The notes beneath the pieces were generated by a model. It made no database searches. It saw nothing but the letters and a program-made list of their open reading frames with translations, and was not told where the DNA came from. A program made the position numbers and the translations under genes. A stretch of 38,892 nt of DNA from Candidatus Euphemobacter frigidus (GTDB lineage Bacteria > Auribacterota > Erginobacteria > Erginobacterales > Erginobacteraceae), in contig JAVCDH010000108.1 of assembly GCA_030765805.1 (NCBI GenBank), forward strand, positions 1 through 38,892, read 5' to 3'. Numbering within the stretch: the stretch's first letter is position 1; each line of letters opens with the position of its first letter. Shown in pieces: positions 26,469-34,074 of this stretch.

Positions 26469-27488
26469 TTAAAACCTCCGAAGCAGCCCCAGAAGAGAAG
26501 CGGGATTGAACCTGAGCGTGTCATTAAGCAGGTTGAAACCTGGGTCCAGGCAAGCCAAACAGTTCACCGGGGGAAGTTCACGCCAGGCTCTTTTTATATC
26601 ACCGTCAGCACAGTTCCCCAGAGAATGGGTATAGAACCATTTCGCGCAGGGGTACATCTCCCCCCGATTATCTATTGCCACCATAAATCTCCCGGCAGAG
26701 CAAGGGATGGGTTTATACCCACGAAGTTCAGACTTCGTTGTAATTACACTACGTCCATAATCGTATGGCCAGGTACGGAGGCGCTTTAGAAGAGAGGTGG
26801 GATAGGGGAGCACTCTCGGCCTGGTTTTTATGAGATAGGCCAAAAAATCATCGATCTCTTTTTCTGAGGCTTCGTCCGGGTTAACGACACCCCCCTCTGC
26901 CCGACGTTGAGGTCGGAGGATATTAATCCCGATAAAACATTTGTGCTCTTCAGCCACTTTCTTCACATACTCAAAGCTGTCTACCAAATCACGAGTCATC
27001 GTGTATTGGAGTTGGACACGTTTACCCCGATCACGAGCCGCCCGAACAGCTTCCATCGCCACATCGTAAGAACCAGCACCGCGGTAGTAATCATGAAGTT
27101 TGCGGGGACCGTCCAGGCTAATACTAAAAATATCGACCGAAGTCAGCTCATCTATGCGCTTAGCAACATTTAATCCGTTGGTCCCCAAAATAAGTTCGAT
27201 CTTACGCGCCCCGATTCTCTGAACAATATCGGCGATATGAGGATACATCATTGGCTCACCACCGGTGAGTAAAATGAACCTGGTTCCCAGTTCCGCCAGT
27301 TCATCAATAATTCTCAAGAGATTTTCCCGGGGAAAATTTTCTCCCTCTCGCTCATGAAATTCTCCGAAGCAATAGCGACAGTTTAGATTACATCGAGAAG
27401 TGGGAACAAGCTGAACAAAGAAGGGAATCCTCTTATGAAATAAACGGGCGGCGGCAACCTCAAATCCCAAAAGAAGTGAGTTCACCAT
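26469..27488 (-). CDS. Radical SAM protein with short SPASM/twitch-type C-terminus
   Basis: 339 residues from ATG 27488 (MVNSLLLGFEVAAARLFHK), chosen because this places the amphipathic leader as in its paralogues and overlaps the upstream stop in ATGGTGA; a start at 27590 would add 34 residues lying inside the neighbouring gene. Cluster motif C33-NLN-C37-RY-C40; LLTGGEPMMYPHI; VDIFSISLDGPRKLHDYYRG. Auxiliary cysteines are in IPCSAGR, YPCAKW and NCLACLD. The C-terminal tail (NLLNDTLRFNPASLLGLLRRF) is hydrophobic and basic. Translationally coupled to the gene at 27482. Substrate unknown. Confidence 0.9.
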   Translation of the reverse strand: MVNSLLLGFEVAAARLFHKRIPFFVQLVPTSRCNLNCRYCFGEFHEREGENFPRENLLRIIDELAELGTRFILLTGGEPMMYPHIADIVQRIGARKIELILGTNGLNVAKRIDELTSVDIFSISLDGPRKLHDYYRGAGSYDVAMEAVRAARDRGKRVQLQYTMTRDLVDSFEYVKKVAEEHKCFIGINILRPQRRAEGGVVNPDEASEKEIDDFLAYLIKTRPRVLPYPTSLLKRLRTWPYDYGRSVITTKSELRGYKPIPCSAGRFMVAIDNRGEMYPCAKWFYTHSLGNCADGDIKRAWRELPPVNCLACLDPGFNLLNDTLRFNPASLLGLLRRF

Positions 27489-28543
27489 AGTTCCCTCAAG
27501 GAACGCCAGGCATAATGAAGGAGGGTTAATGGGCGCATCCCGAAGATCAGGTTCCGGTCGAGATAAGAAAGAATGTAGCATGCTTCGCATCCTTCACGAC
27601 TGATCCCTTCCAGAGAAGCATCGAGACCGTCGCGCCGAATATTCCATTTCGGCTTTCCCCAGAAGTTACAGCAAGGATATACACTTCCATCACCATCAAT
27701 AAAAACTATATAGTCGGCATGAAAACACTTCGGATATTTATAGCTTTTGGGGATCTCTTCAACGCGCGCCATTCGTTTCTGATAGGAAAACGGCCATTCC
27801 AGAGCAAGATCATGAGCTAATTTACTGAACTGAATCGGGTAATGTTCAGTTTGAAGTTTTTTAATCAGGCGAAGGAAATCTCGAACCTGGTCATCGGTAA
27901 TATTAAGGTGATGAGTGGGGCCACCTTCTTTCAGTGGTTCGTATTGAAATGAGAGGGAGAAATTGAGGAGTGCGCCGGTCTTCCGCGCGGTCTCGGCCAG
28001 GAAACGGAGATCTTCCGGTTCGGTCTCCGCCGTCAAGACGGCATTGATCCTGGTCGCGAGACCATTGGAAGTGCAGAGCTCTATCGCGGAGACGATCTTC
28101 TCGAAGGTCCCCTCCCCCCGGTTCCGGTCGTTGATCTTTTTCCGGCCGTCGAGACTGATACAGATGGAGTCAAGATTCTTAACCACGTCAAATTTCTTTT
28201 CGACCAGGATACCGTTGGTAATCATATCGCAGATCATCCCATTCTTCCGGACCCGGTCGATCAGGATTCCGATATCTTTTCTCAGGAGCGGCTCGCCTCC
28301 CTGCAACTGAAGGAGACAGGTCCCGCGCGCCGCAAGATCGTCAAAGAGCTTCAGTAATTCTTCAGTGGTAAACTCCTTCCAGTTTTGCCGGACCGGGTAG
28401 TCGCCGTAGCAGTAATAACAGTCCAGATTACAGCGGTTGGTAACCGCCAGGTAAACGTTCAGCGGCCGCCTCTTGTAAAGGAGATGGCTGACGGCGAGGC
28501 TGACCAGCATCTTGGCGCGTTTGTATGTTAAACTATATCTCAT
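27482..28543 (-). CDS. Radical SAM protein with short SPASM/twitch-type C-terminus
   Basis: 353 residues, ATG 28543. Leader YKRAKMLVSLAVSHLLYKRR is amphipathic and basic, then C38-NLD-C42-YY-C45, LQLQGGEPLLRKDIGIL, LDSICISLDGRKKINDRNRG. Auxiliary cysteines are KCFHADY, YPCCNFWG and GCEACYIL; the tail LDRNLIFGMRPLTLLHYAWR matches the hydrophobic tails of its sisters. Overlaps the next gene by seven bases. Upstream in its leader lies a truncated GxxExxY gene with flanking repeats, so its own promoter may have been separated from the genes further upstream. Confidence 0.92.
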   Translation of the reverse strand: MRYSLTYKRAKMLVSLAVSHLLYKRRPLNVYLAVTNRCNLDCYYCYGDYPVRQNWKEFTTEELLKLFDDLAARGTCLLQLQGGEPLLRKDIGILIDRVRKNGMICDMITNGILVEKKFDVVKNLDSICISLDGRKKINDRNRGEGTFEKIVSAIELCTSNGLATRINAVLTAETEPEDLRFLAETARKTGALLNFSLSFQYEPLKEGGPTHHLNITDDQVRDFLRLIKKLQTEHYPIQFSKLAHDLALEWPFSYQKRMARVEEIPKSYKYPKCFHADYIVFIDGDGSVYPCCNFWGKPKWNIRRDGLDASLEGISREGCEACYILSYLDRNLIFGMRPLTLLHYAWRSLRELW

Positions 28544-28545
28544 TT

Positions 28546-28612
28546 TTTGACAGAATTAACAGGATATATTTTTGACAGGATTAACAAGATTAACAGGATG
28601 AATAAAAGAAGA
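28546..28612. repeat. GACAGGATTAACAGGATTAAC-type repeat, left of GxxExxY remnant
   Basis: Near-tandem copies of GACAGAATTAACAGGAT, GACAGGATTAAC and AAGATTAACAGGAT. The reverse complement of the phrase (ATCCTGTTAATCCCGTC) is at 28868-28884 on the other side of the remnant, so the two form inverted flanks. Confidence 0.65.
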
Positions 28613-28651
28613 TTAATCATCTTAATATTTTGTTGAATCTAATATTTTCCT

Positions 28652-28831
28652 TCAGTATGTTCGGTTTTTAGTTGCCTTAATTCCGATCTGAGCCTCAGCC
28701 TTTAGTCCGCATTTTGCTAACTCTATTAACATGCATTTCTCATATACACTCTCCAGAAAACCAAAACCCATGCGATTATAAACCCGATAGGCACATCCAA
28801 TGACTTTCTTGGTAAGTTCTTGATATTCCAT
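28652..28831 (-). pseudogene. Truncated GxxExxY-family protein
   Basis: From ATG 28831 a 59-codon frame ends at TGA 28652-28654. It carries KKVIGCAYRVYNRMGFGFLE followed by SVYEKCMLIEL, the signature N-terminus of the GxxExxY family (G-F-L-E-S-V-Y), members of which are about 120-130 residues and have a PD-(D/E)XK nuclease-like fold. After KAEAQIG the sequence departs and stops, so the second half with the expected catalytic acids is gone. The gene is flanked by inverted GACAGGATTAAC-type repeats, as often seen around this family. Probably dead. Confidence 0.8.
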
Positions 28832-28867
28832 ATCAGTTATTATTTCCTGTTATTCTGTCCAAAACAA

Positions 28868-28884
28868 TCCTGTTAATCCCGTCT
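28868..28884. repeat. ATCCTGTTAATCCCGTC repeat, right flank
   Basis: Inverted relative to the cluster at 28546-28612; together they bracket the GxxExxY remnant. Confidence 0.6.
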
Positions 28885-28906
28885 TAAAACACAAAAAATC
28901 CCCCGT

Positions 28907-30037
28907 CTAAATAAAGTTAATATGATCCGGTGGTTCACCGGCGGGTTCATCCAGAGAGATATCACCGTTCTTCAGGTCCCAGAGAAATTCATTTATCTTG
29001 TGCTGCAGACAGAGGCAGGCGCAGTCGGTCCGGGCGTCAAACTTATCCGAGGCCAGGTAATCCATAACTTCCCAGTACCGCTTACTCTTCCAGATCTCCT
29101 TGAAGGGAGTGTCGATGATATTTCCGATGTGGAATTTTTCCGCGTAGCGACTGTTAAAGAGCATCCCGCATGGAGCCACCAGGCCGGATCCGGAGAACTG
29201 GGGCATGAAGGGGGCGCCGTAGCAGCGGGAGTATTTTCTTGTCCCTCCGCTCATTATCTTCGACCACTTGGCCTTCACCAAGTAATCATCAGTCGAGTAA
29301 CTCTCTGCCTCTCTCAGAGTATCTCCCATAGTAAAGTACTTGGAATAATCCACGCCAAGTGTATGAAGTTCATCATCGCTACAGTGCTTGATGACGGTGT
29401 AATCAACCCCCAGTTTCTTCCCCAGTCTTGCCAGGGGAATAATCTGATTCTCGTATTCGGGGAGGAGGACCATCTGGAGACCGAGTGTGACCGAAAGATT
29501 TTTTTTACGCTTAATCCGAACACATTCCTTAATAATCTCTATCACCCGATAATACGCTTCTATCCGACAACCCATAACTTTAGAATAGGCTTCCGGCTCA
29601 CCGGCGGAGAAGTTAAACCGGAGGTAGGTCAAAGCCGGGAGGATTTCTTCCAGTCGATCTATTTTGAGGAGGTATCCATTGGTTCCCAGGGCCATGTCCA
29701 GGCCATTGGCCTTTCCCCGGAGAATCGAGTCTTCGAGGTGGGGGGAACAGGTACTTTCCCCGTCACTGACAAAGCTGATCGCCTTGACCCCGATCTCCGC
29801 CGCGTCGTCGAGAAACCGGAAGATCACATCCCGGGTCATCTTCTGCTCATCGTGAATCTGAAGTTTGCTGTAGCAATAGACACAGTTATATGTACAACGC
29901 CGGGTCAGAGCGCAATCGATCGTGATCGGCGCGATCCGCTCTCCGGCCAGCCACGCCTCCAGGCGCTCCCGATGCCAGGCCAGCTTGTGCCCGTCCAGGA
30001 TTAAATTTTGCTTTTTTTTATTTTCTGGCTTTGTCAT
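28907..30037 (-). CDS. Radical SAM/SPASM protein
   Basis: 376 residues, ATG 30037. Cluster motif C48-TYN-C52-VY-C55. In place of the usual GGEP it has FVSDGESTCSPHLED, and FNFSAGEPEAYSKVMG in the central barrel, so it belongs to a different subgroup from its four neighbours. SPASM-like cysteines are in SRCYGAPF, VAPCGMLF, and DCACLCLQHK. The leader is charged, not amphipathic. GNIIDTPFKEIWKSKRYWEV is typical of SPASM tails. Upstream is the tandem palindrome array (30050-30283). Substrate unknown. Confidence 0.9.
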   Translation of the reverse strand: MTKPENKKKQNLILDGHKLAWHRERLEAWLAGERIAPITIDCALTRRCTYNCVYCYSKLQIHDEQKMTRDVIFRFLDDAAEIGVKAISFVSDGESTCSPHLEDSILRGKANGLDMALGTNGYLLKIDRLEEILPALTYLRFNFSAGEPEAYSKVMGCRIEAYYRVIEIIKECVRIKRKKNLSVTLGLQMVLLPEYENQIIPLARLGKKLGVDYTVIKHCSDDELHTLGVDYSKYFTMGDTLREAESYSTDDYLVKAKWSKIMSGGTRKYSRCYGAPFMPQFSGSGLVAPCGMLFNSRYAEKFHIGNIIDTPFKEIWKSKRYWEVMDYLASDKFDARTDCACLCLQHKINEFLWDLKNGDISLDEPAGEPPDHINFI

Positions 30038-30049
30038 GAAACAGACCTG

Positions 30050-30067
30050 GCCCCGCCCTGGCGGGGC
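30050..30067. repeat. Palindrome heading the tandem array
   Basis: GCCCCGCC-CT-GGCGGGGC, a perfect 8-2-8 palindrome joined directly to the first GACTAC spacer of the array. Same geometry as the repeated GCGGACCT-GA-AGGTCCGC cores but a different sequence. Confidence 0.75.
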
Positions 30068-30283
30068 GACTACAAAAGTGACCTAGCGGACCTGAAGGTC
30101 CACGACTACGAAAATGACTTGGCCGACCTGAAGGTCCGCGACTACGAAAATGACTTGGCGGACCTAAAGGTCCACGACTACGAAAATGACTTGGCGGACC
30201 TGAAGGTCCGCGACTACGAAAATGACTTGGCCGACCTGAAGGTCCGCGACTACAAAAGTGACTTGGCGGACCTGAAGGTCCGC
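30068..30283. repeat. Six tandem 36-bp units, each with a palindrome core
   Basis: Six head-to-tail units of exactly 36 bases, each made of a spacer (GACTACGAAAATGACTTG with few changes) and a palindrome (GCGGACCTGAAGGTCCGC). Units 4 and 6 have perfect 8-2-8 cores; units 1, 2, 3 and 5 have one outer mismatch. The unit is a multiple of three and open in one forward frame, repeating YENDLADLKVRD, but there is no ribosome site and the strand is opposite to the flanking genes, so I read it as DNA- or RNA-level structure. It lies in the 273-base gap between the GT2 and radical SAM genes of the reverse run and would give six stem-loops in the transcript. Confidence 0.9.
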
Positions 30284-30310
30284 GTTTCCTTAAAATTGTA
30301 AAATATAAAA

Positions 30311-31135
30311 TTACTCCCGGCTGTATTTCCCCGGTTCCCCGAGGCCGATTTGAAGTGTCTCTCTTCTCCGTAGATCGGATATCGTCCCCGGGGCGGGCTT
30401 TCTTGCGGCTTTACTGCCAGGGGATAAATATATCTCTCTGACCAGAGAAAGATAATTTTGCACGACCTGAGACAGAGACCTCAAGGATATTGCCTTGGAT
30501 TCACCACCTTTTCGAACAGCTAACCGGTACGGAACTTCGGCGAAAAGGTACCCGCTCCAGACCGCTCTAACAACGTTCTCGGTCTGGAAGAAGAAACCAT
30601 TGCTCCGGTTGGGGAAATCGGCAAGGATCTCCCGGCGGTAAAGGACAGTTCCATTGGTATAGTTAAAGTTAACCCCGAAGGTTAGATTGATAATCATCCG
30701 AAAAACGGTGGAGATGAAGTTGCGGACTTTGGGGCGTACTTCCTTGTTGTAGACGAAAGGCACCACCATATCCACCTGTTTGAGCATTCCGAAATACCGC
30801 ATGATCTCCCCGGGATCATTCTCATCGTCCCCCGGCATGAAGGCAACCACTTCTCCCCGGGCTTCACGCAATCCATCACGGAAGGCCGCCCCCAGGCCCT
30901 GAGGAGTCTTGTGGTGAATCATACGGACCCGCGGCTTCAGATCGCGGGTCGCGAGATTCTCAACAATCTCCGCGGTAGCGTCGGTAGACCCGTCATTAAC
31001 GACAACGATCTCTCCATTCAAGTCGTATTTAGAAAAAGCTTCCAGCGAGTGCTTGATTGCCCCCGCGATATCGGCCTCCTCATTCAGCGCCGGCATGATG
31101 ATTGATAGGTCTATCTTGTTGCTCTGCTCTTCCAT
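30311..31135 (-). CDS. Family 2 glycosyltransferase (polyprenyl-phosphate type)
   Basis: 274 residues from ATG 31135 (MEEQSNKIDLSIIMPALNEE); a longer start at 31240 lies inside the preceding gene and adds an unlikely 35 residues. GT-A motifs: LSIIMPALNEEADI, VVVNDGSTDAT, QGLGAAFRDGL and MPGDDENDPGE as the metal-binding acid motif. No C-terminal membrane pair, so it resembles the Dpm1-like group. Overlaps the upstream radical SAM gene by 25 bases, implying coupled translation. Likely makes a lipid-linked sugar or extends a glycan; donor unknown. Confidence 0.9.
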   Translation of the reverse strand: MEEQSNKIDLSIIMPALNEEADIAGAIKHSLEAFSKYDLNGEIVVVNDGSTDATAEIVENLATRDLKPRVRMIHHKTPQGLGAAFRDGLREARGEVVAFMPGDDENDPGEIMRYFGMLKQVDMVVPFVYNKEVRPKVRNFISTVFRMIINLTFGVNFNYTNGTVLYRREILADFPNRSNGFFFQTENVVRAVWSGYLFAEVPYRLAVRKGGESKAISLRSLSQVVQNYLSLVREIYLSPGSKAARKPAPGTISDLRRRETLQIGLGEPGKYSRE

Positions 31136-32223
31136 AAGCGACTGCGAAAGGTTCCCCGGATTGTCTCCCAGATAACATCTAAATCCCAGTTGATCATGGC
31201 GGAGGTATTGATCATCGAGACCAGATAGCAGGTATAACACGGCTTGGTCTCCAGGTACTTGAACGCCTCATCAAAACCCACTTCCTTCAGGTTCTTGCCG
31301 TCAAACATCCCCTGCATCCCCTGGCAGGGGTAGAGCCGTCCGTCTTCATCAATCACTATTTCATAGTTGCCATACTGACATTCAATCGCCTTCTTCCCCA
31401 TCAACCGCAACGCTTCTTCTTTCCCAAGAAATTTTCTGGTATAGCTCACGGGCCAGTTAAGTGTATAGCGCAAGATCTTGGTGGTGGAAAAGATCGGGTA
31501 TCCCCGCTGGATGTAATCGATAAACTTCTTCTGGTACTTGATCACGTCTTCATCTTCCGGGGCCAGGTCTTCTTCCCCGAGCCTCTCATCTCCTTTGAAG
31601 AGAAAGTTAATCCCCCACTCAATATTGTGCTCCCTGACAAACTCGGCCATAAAATCAACATCGTGGACCGTGTACTTGGTGATAGTCGAGTTGATCCGGA
31701 TCGGGGTCTTGTGCACCTCTTTGACCACTTTGATCGATTCCAGTACTTTATCAAAGGTCCCTTTGCCCCGAATTCGATCATTACCTTCCCGATTGCCGTC
31801 CAGTGAAAAACAGATATTGTCCAACAAGGCGATCTCCGGGATCTCCCGGATCCGTTCCGGGAACTGGCCGTTGGTAACCAGAGCGGTTACGATCCCCTTA
31901 CTGTCGATATAATTAAATATCCGGCCCAGATCTTTGTGGAGAAGGGGTTCACCTCCTTGAACCAGAATATACCTGGTTCCCCGCCGGTAAAGATCATCGA
32001 TCAACTTAACCAGATCCTCGTAGGCCCAATCCGGGGTCTTCCGGCTGGAGTAAAGTCCGAAGCAGTAGGCGCACTTAAGGTTGCAACGGCTATTGATAAC
32101 CAGGTTAACGTAAAAAGGATACCGGGGCTTGTTGAAGGCCTTGATGGCCAGCATGTAGTAAAGGGTCCGAACTCGCTGCCAGTAACGACGGAGAGTAAGG
32201 TACTTTTTATTATAATATTTCAT
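31111..32223 (-). CDS. Radical SAM protein with short SPASM/twitch-type C-terminus
   Basis: 370 residues, ATG 32223. The leader RTLYYMLAIKAFNKPRYPFY is amphipathic; cluster motif C47-NLK-C51-AY-C54; ILVQGGEPLLHKDLGRI; LDNICFSLDGNREGNDRIRG. Auxiliary cysteines are in ECQYGNY, YPCQGM and PCYTCYL. Tail NTSAMINWDLDVIWETIRGT. It is the fourth member of the leader/twitch/tail set. It overlaps the transketolase C-half gene by 14 bases and the GT2 gene by 25, so the three should be made together. Confidence 0.92.
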   Translation of the reverse strand: MKYYNKKYLTLRRYWQRVRTLYYMLAIKAFNKPRYPFYVNLVINSRCNLKCAYCFGLYSSRKTPDWAYEDLVKLIDDLYRRGTRYILVQGGEPLLHKDLGRIFNYIDSKGIVTALVTNGQFPERIREIPEIALLDNICFSLDGNREGNDRIRGKGTFDKVLESIKVVKEVHKTPIRINSTITKYTVHDVDFMAEFVREHNIEWGINFLFKGDERLGEEDLAPEDEDVIKYQKKFIDYIQRGYPIFSTTKILRYTLNWPVSYTRKFLGKEEALRLMGKKAIECQYGNYEIVIDEDGRLYPCQGMQGMFDGKNLKEVGFDEAFKYLETKPCYTCYLVSMINTSAMINWDLDVIWETIRGTFRSRLWKSRATR

Positions 32224-33130
32224 TTTTAATCCTCGAGAACACCTGTCCCGGGGTCAATCCAAACTGCTCCCGCAGGTACTGCTGGCTTCCAACGACCGGG
32301 GCATAAACATCGGGTATCGCGAACTTCACCAACCTCACCGGCAAGTCTTCTTCCAGGATCACGTCGCCGACCGCGCTCCCCAAACCTCCGATTACGTTGT
32401 GCTCTTCCAAAGTCGCGATCAGGAAACAGCTCTGAGAGAGATCGGCAATCAACTCACGGTCCACCGGCTTTACCGTGTGCATGCTTACTACCACGGGATC
32501 AATCCCCTCTTTCTTCAGAAGGTCCGCTGCCTCCGCGGCCACTGGAACCATGTTGCTGGTCGCGACCAGAGCTACCCCTTCCCCATCCCGCACTTTGATT
32601 CCTTTGCCGATGGTAAATGAGATATCGGAACTTTCGTGAACCGTGGCTTCCCCGGACTTCCCCAGCCTGATATAACAGGGACCGGATAATTTCATAGACT
32701 CCTCGACCGCCTTCTTCGTCTCGATTGGGCCCCCCGGACAGATCACCGTCATGTTGGGTAACGCCCGCATGATGGCGATATCTTCTATCGCGTGATGGGT
32801 GGCGCCCGCGGTCCCGTAAGTAAACCCCTGCCCCACCCCGACCAGTTTTACCGGGAGATTCTGATAGCAGAGATCGATCCGGACCTGTTCAAAACAACGC
32901 ATAGTCACGAACGGGACGATAGTATAGACAAAGACCGTCTTCCCGCTCATCGCCAACCCAGCCGACACCCCGATCATCGCCGCCTCGGAGATCCCGATAT
33001 TGTAATAACGCCCGGGAAATCTCTTCTGGAACTCCTCCAGAATCGTAAAGCCCGTGTCTCCGGTCAGGAGATAGAGATCCGGGTCTTTCTCGGCCAGTTC
33101 CAATAATGTATTGATAAATGCCCGACGCAT
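32210..33130 (-). CDS. Transketolase, C-terminal half (pyrimidine-binding and C domains)
   Basis: 306 residues, usual size for a split transketolase beta half. IGISEAAMIGVSAGLAMSG contains E49, the conserved glutamate that activates the TPP pyrimidine; GQGFTYGTAGATHHAIEDIA and MRALPNMTVICPGGPIETK are typical; the C domain (VALVATSNMVPVA, TLEEHNVIGGLGSAV) is complete. With the N-half directly upstream (31-base gap) it forms an alpha2beta2-type enzyme that moves two-carbon ketol units between sugar phosphates, or in surface-sugar pathways a related acyl or ketol transfer. Overlap with the radical SAM gene suggests a dedicated biosynthetic rather than housekeeping role. Confidence 0.93.
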   Translation of the reverse strand: MRRAFINTLLELAEKDPDLYLLTGDTGFTILEEFQKRFPGRYYNIGISEAAMIGVSAGLAMSGKTVFVYTIVPFVTMRCFEQVRIDLCYQNLPVKLVGVGQGFTYGTAGATHHAIEDIAIMRALPNMTVICPGGPIETKKAVEESMKLSGPCYIRLGKSGEATVHESSDISFTIGKGIKVRDGEGVALVATSNMVPVAAEAADLLKKEGIDPVVVSMHTVKPVDRELIADLSQSCFLIATLEEHNVIGGLGSAVGDVILEEDLPVRLVKFAIPDVYAPVVGSQQYLREQFGLTPGQVFSRIKNEIL

Positions 33131-33147
33131 TGTGTAACCTCTTTTTG

Positions 33148-33170
33148 ATACTGATTACCGATTACCGCTC
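33148..33170. repeat. Short TACTGATTACCGATTACC-type repeat
   Basis: Member of the phrase family also at 1875-1952, 22545-22567 and 35610-35672; it fills the spacer between the two transketolase genes and overlaps the 3' end of the N-half. Confidence 0.5.
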
Positions 33171-33953
33171 TTCATCCAACTCCTTGACATACTGCTCAAC
33201 CTTATCCTTCGGAACCGAGAGATAGTGTGATTCAAACTTATTCTCCATCTCCGGGACTCCTTTACACTTGATCGTGTGGGCAATCACCACCGAAGGGCAG
33301 CCGGACTTAAAGGGCACCTCATGGAACGTGGCTTCCAGTTCTCCGTGATCATGGCCATCGACCTCCTTCACTATCCATCCAAACGCCTCCCACTTTCCCC
33401 GGAAGGTATTGATCGGCTGGATATTCTCCACTCGGTCAAATCCCTGTAATTTATTGGCGTCGATGATCGCCACCAGATTATCGAGTTTTAAGCGAGAGGC
33501 AAGCATGGCGCCTTCCCAGACACTCCCTTCCTGGAGCTCACCATCCCCCATCAAGACATAAACTTTGTAATCTTTGCCGTCATTTTGAGCGGCCAGGGCC
33601 ATTCCGATACCTATATTTATTCCATGGCCGAGCGAGCCGGTTGAAGCCTCCACGCCCGGTACTCCCCCCCGAACCGGGTGCCCGTAAAGCTGCCCGCCAT
33701 CGTCCAGGTAAGTATCCAATATCTCTTCCGGGAAGAAGCCTTTTTTGGCCAGAGTCGTATACCAGGCGGAGGTCGCGTGTCCCTTGCTGAGAATAAACCG
33801 GTCCCGGTCGGGATCATCGGGCGACGGGATATTCATTATCTTAAAATAGAGGACGGTGAGAATATCGACTATCGACATCGCCGATCCGAAGTGAGAGCCG
33901 GTCTGATGCATCGTCACCAGACGTTTACGTATTTCTGTACTGATTTTTTCCAT
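33162..33953 (-). CDS. Transketolase, N-terminal half (TPP-binding)
   Basis: 263 residues. HQTGSHFGSAMSIVDILTVLY, RFILSKGHATSAWYTTLA and the TPP/Mg motif G136-D137-G138 (MGDGELQEGSVWEGAM) ending near N167 (IDANKLQG) are all present, as is GSLGHGINIGIGMALA. It binds the diphosphate end of thiamine diphosphate and pairs with the C-half downstream. ATG 33953 is the head of the long reverse-strand run and is divergent from the GT-C gene at 34075; the 121-base A/T-rich spacer probably holds the main promoter. Confidence 0.94.
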   Translation of the reverse strand: MEKISTEIRKRLVTMHQTGSHFGSAMSIVDILTVLYFKIMNIPSPDDPDRDRFILSKGHATSAWYTTLAKKGFFPEEILDTYLDDGGQLYGHPVRGGVPGVEASTGSLGHGINIGIGMALAAQNDGKDYKVYVLMGDGELQEGSVWEGAMLASRLKLDNLVAIIDANKLQGFDRVENIQPINTFRGKWEAFGWIVKEVDGHDHGELEATFHEVPFKSGCPSVVIAHTIKCKGVPEMENKFESHYLSVPKDKVEQYVKELDEER

Positions 33954-34074
33954 TAAATTTATTTTCTATTCAAATTTTATTGTTACAATTTCGGAGCAGG
34001 AAGATACAATATTCACCGGATTAATTCAAACCTAAATTAACGAAGAAGAATTATACCACCCCGGTATTTTACCA

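Noticed and set aside
26469..27590. Longer start at 27590 for the radical SAM gene
   Set aside because: It would place 34 extra residues inside the neighbouring coding sequence; the ATG at 27488 fits the leader of its paralogues and the ATGGTGA stop-start overlap.
28922..30004. A 360-codon forward open frame
   Set aside because: Antisense to the radical SAM/SPASM gene at 28907 with no family features; the reverse gene has a full cluster motif and SPASM cysteines.
30068..30283. CRISPR array
   Set aside because: Units are contiguous 36-mers whose whole length repeats; there are no unique spacers, no leader and no cas genes.
30008..30301. A 97-residue repeat protein encoded forward
   Set aside because: The frame starts inside the N-terminus of the opposing radical SAM gene without a ribosome site and the repeats are palindromes, so structural DNA/RNA repeats explain it better.
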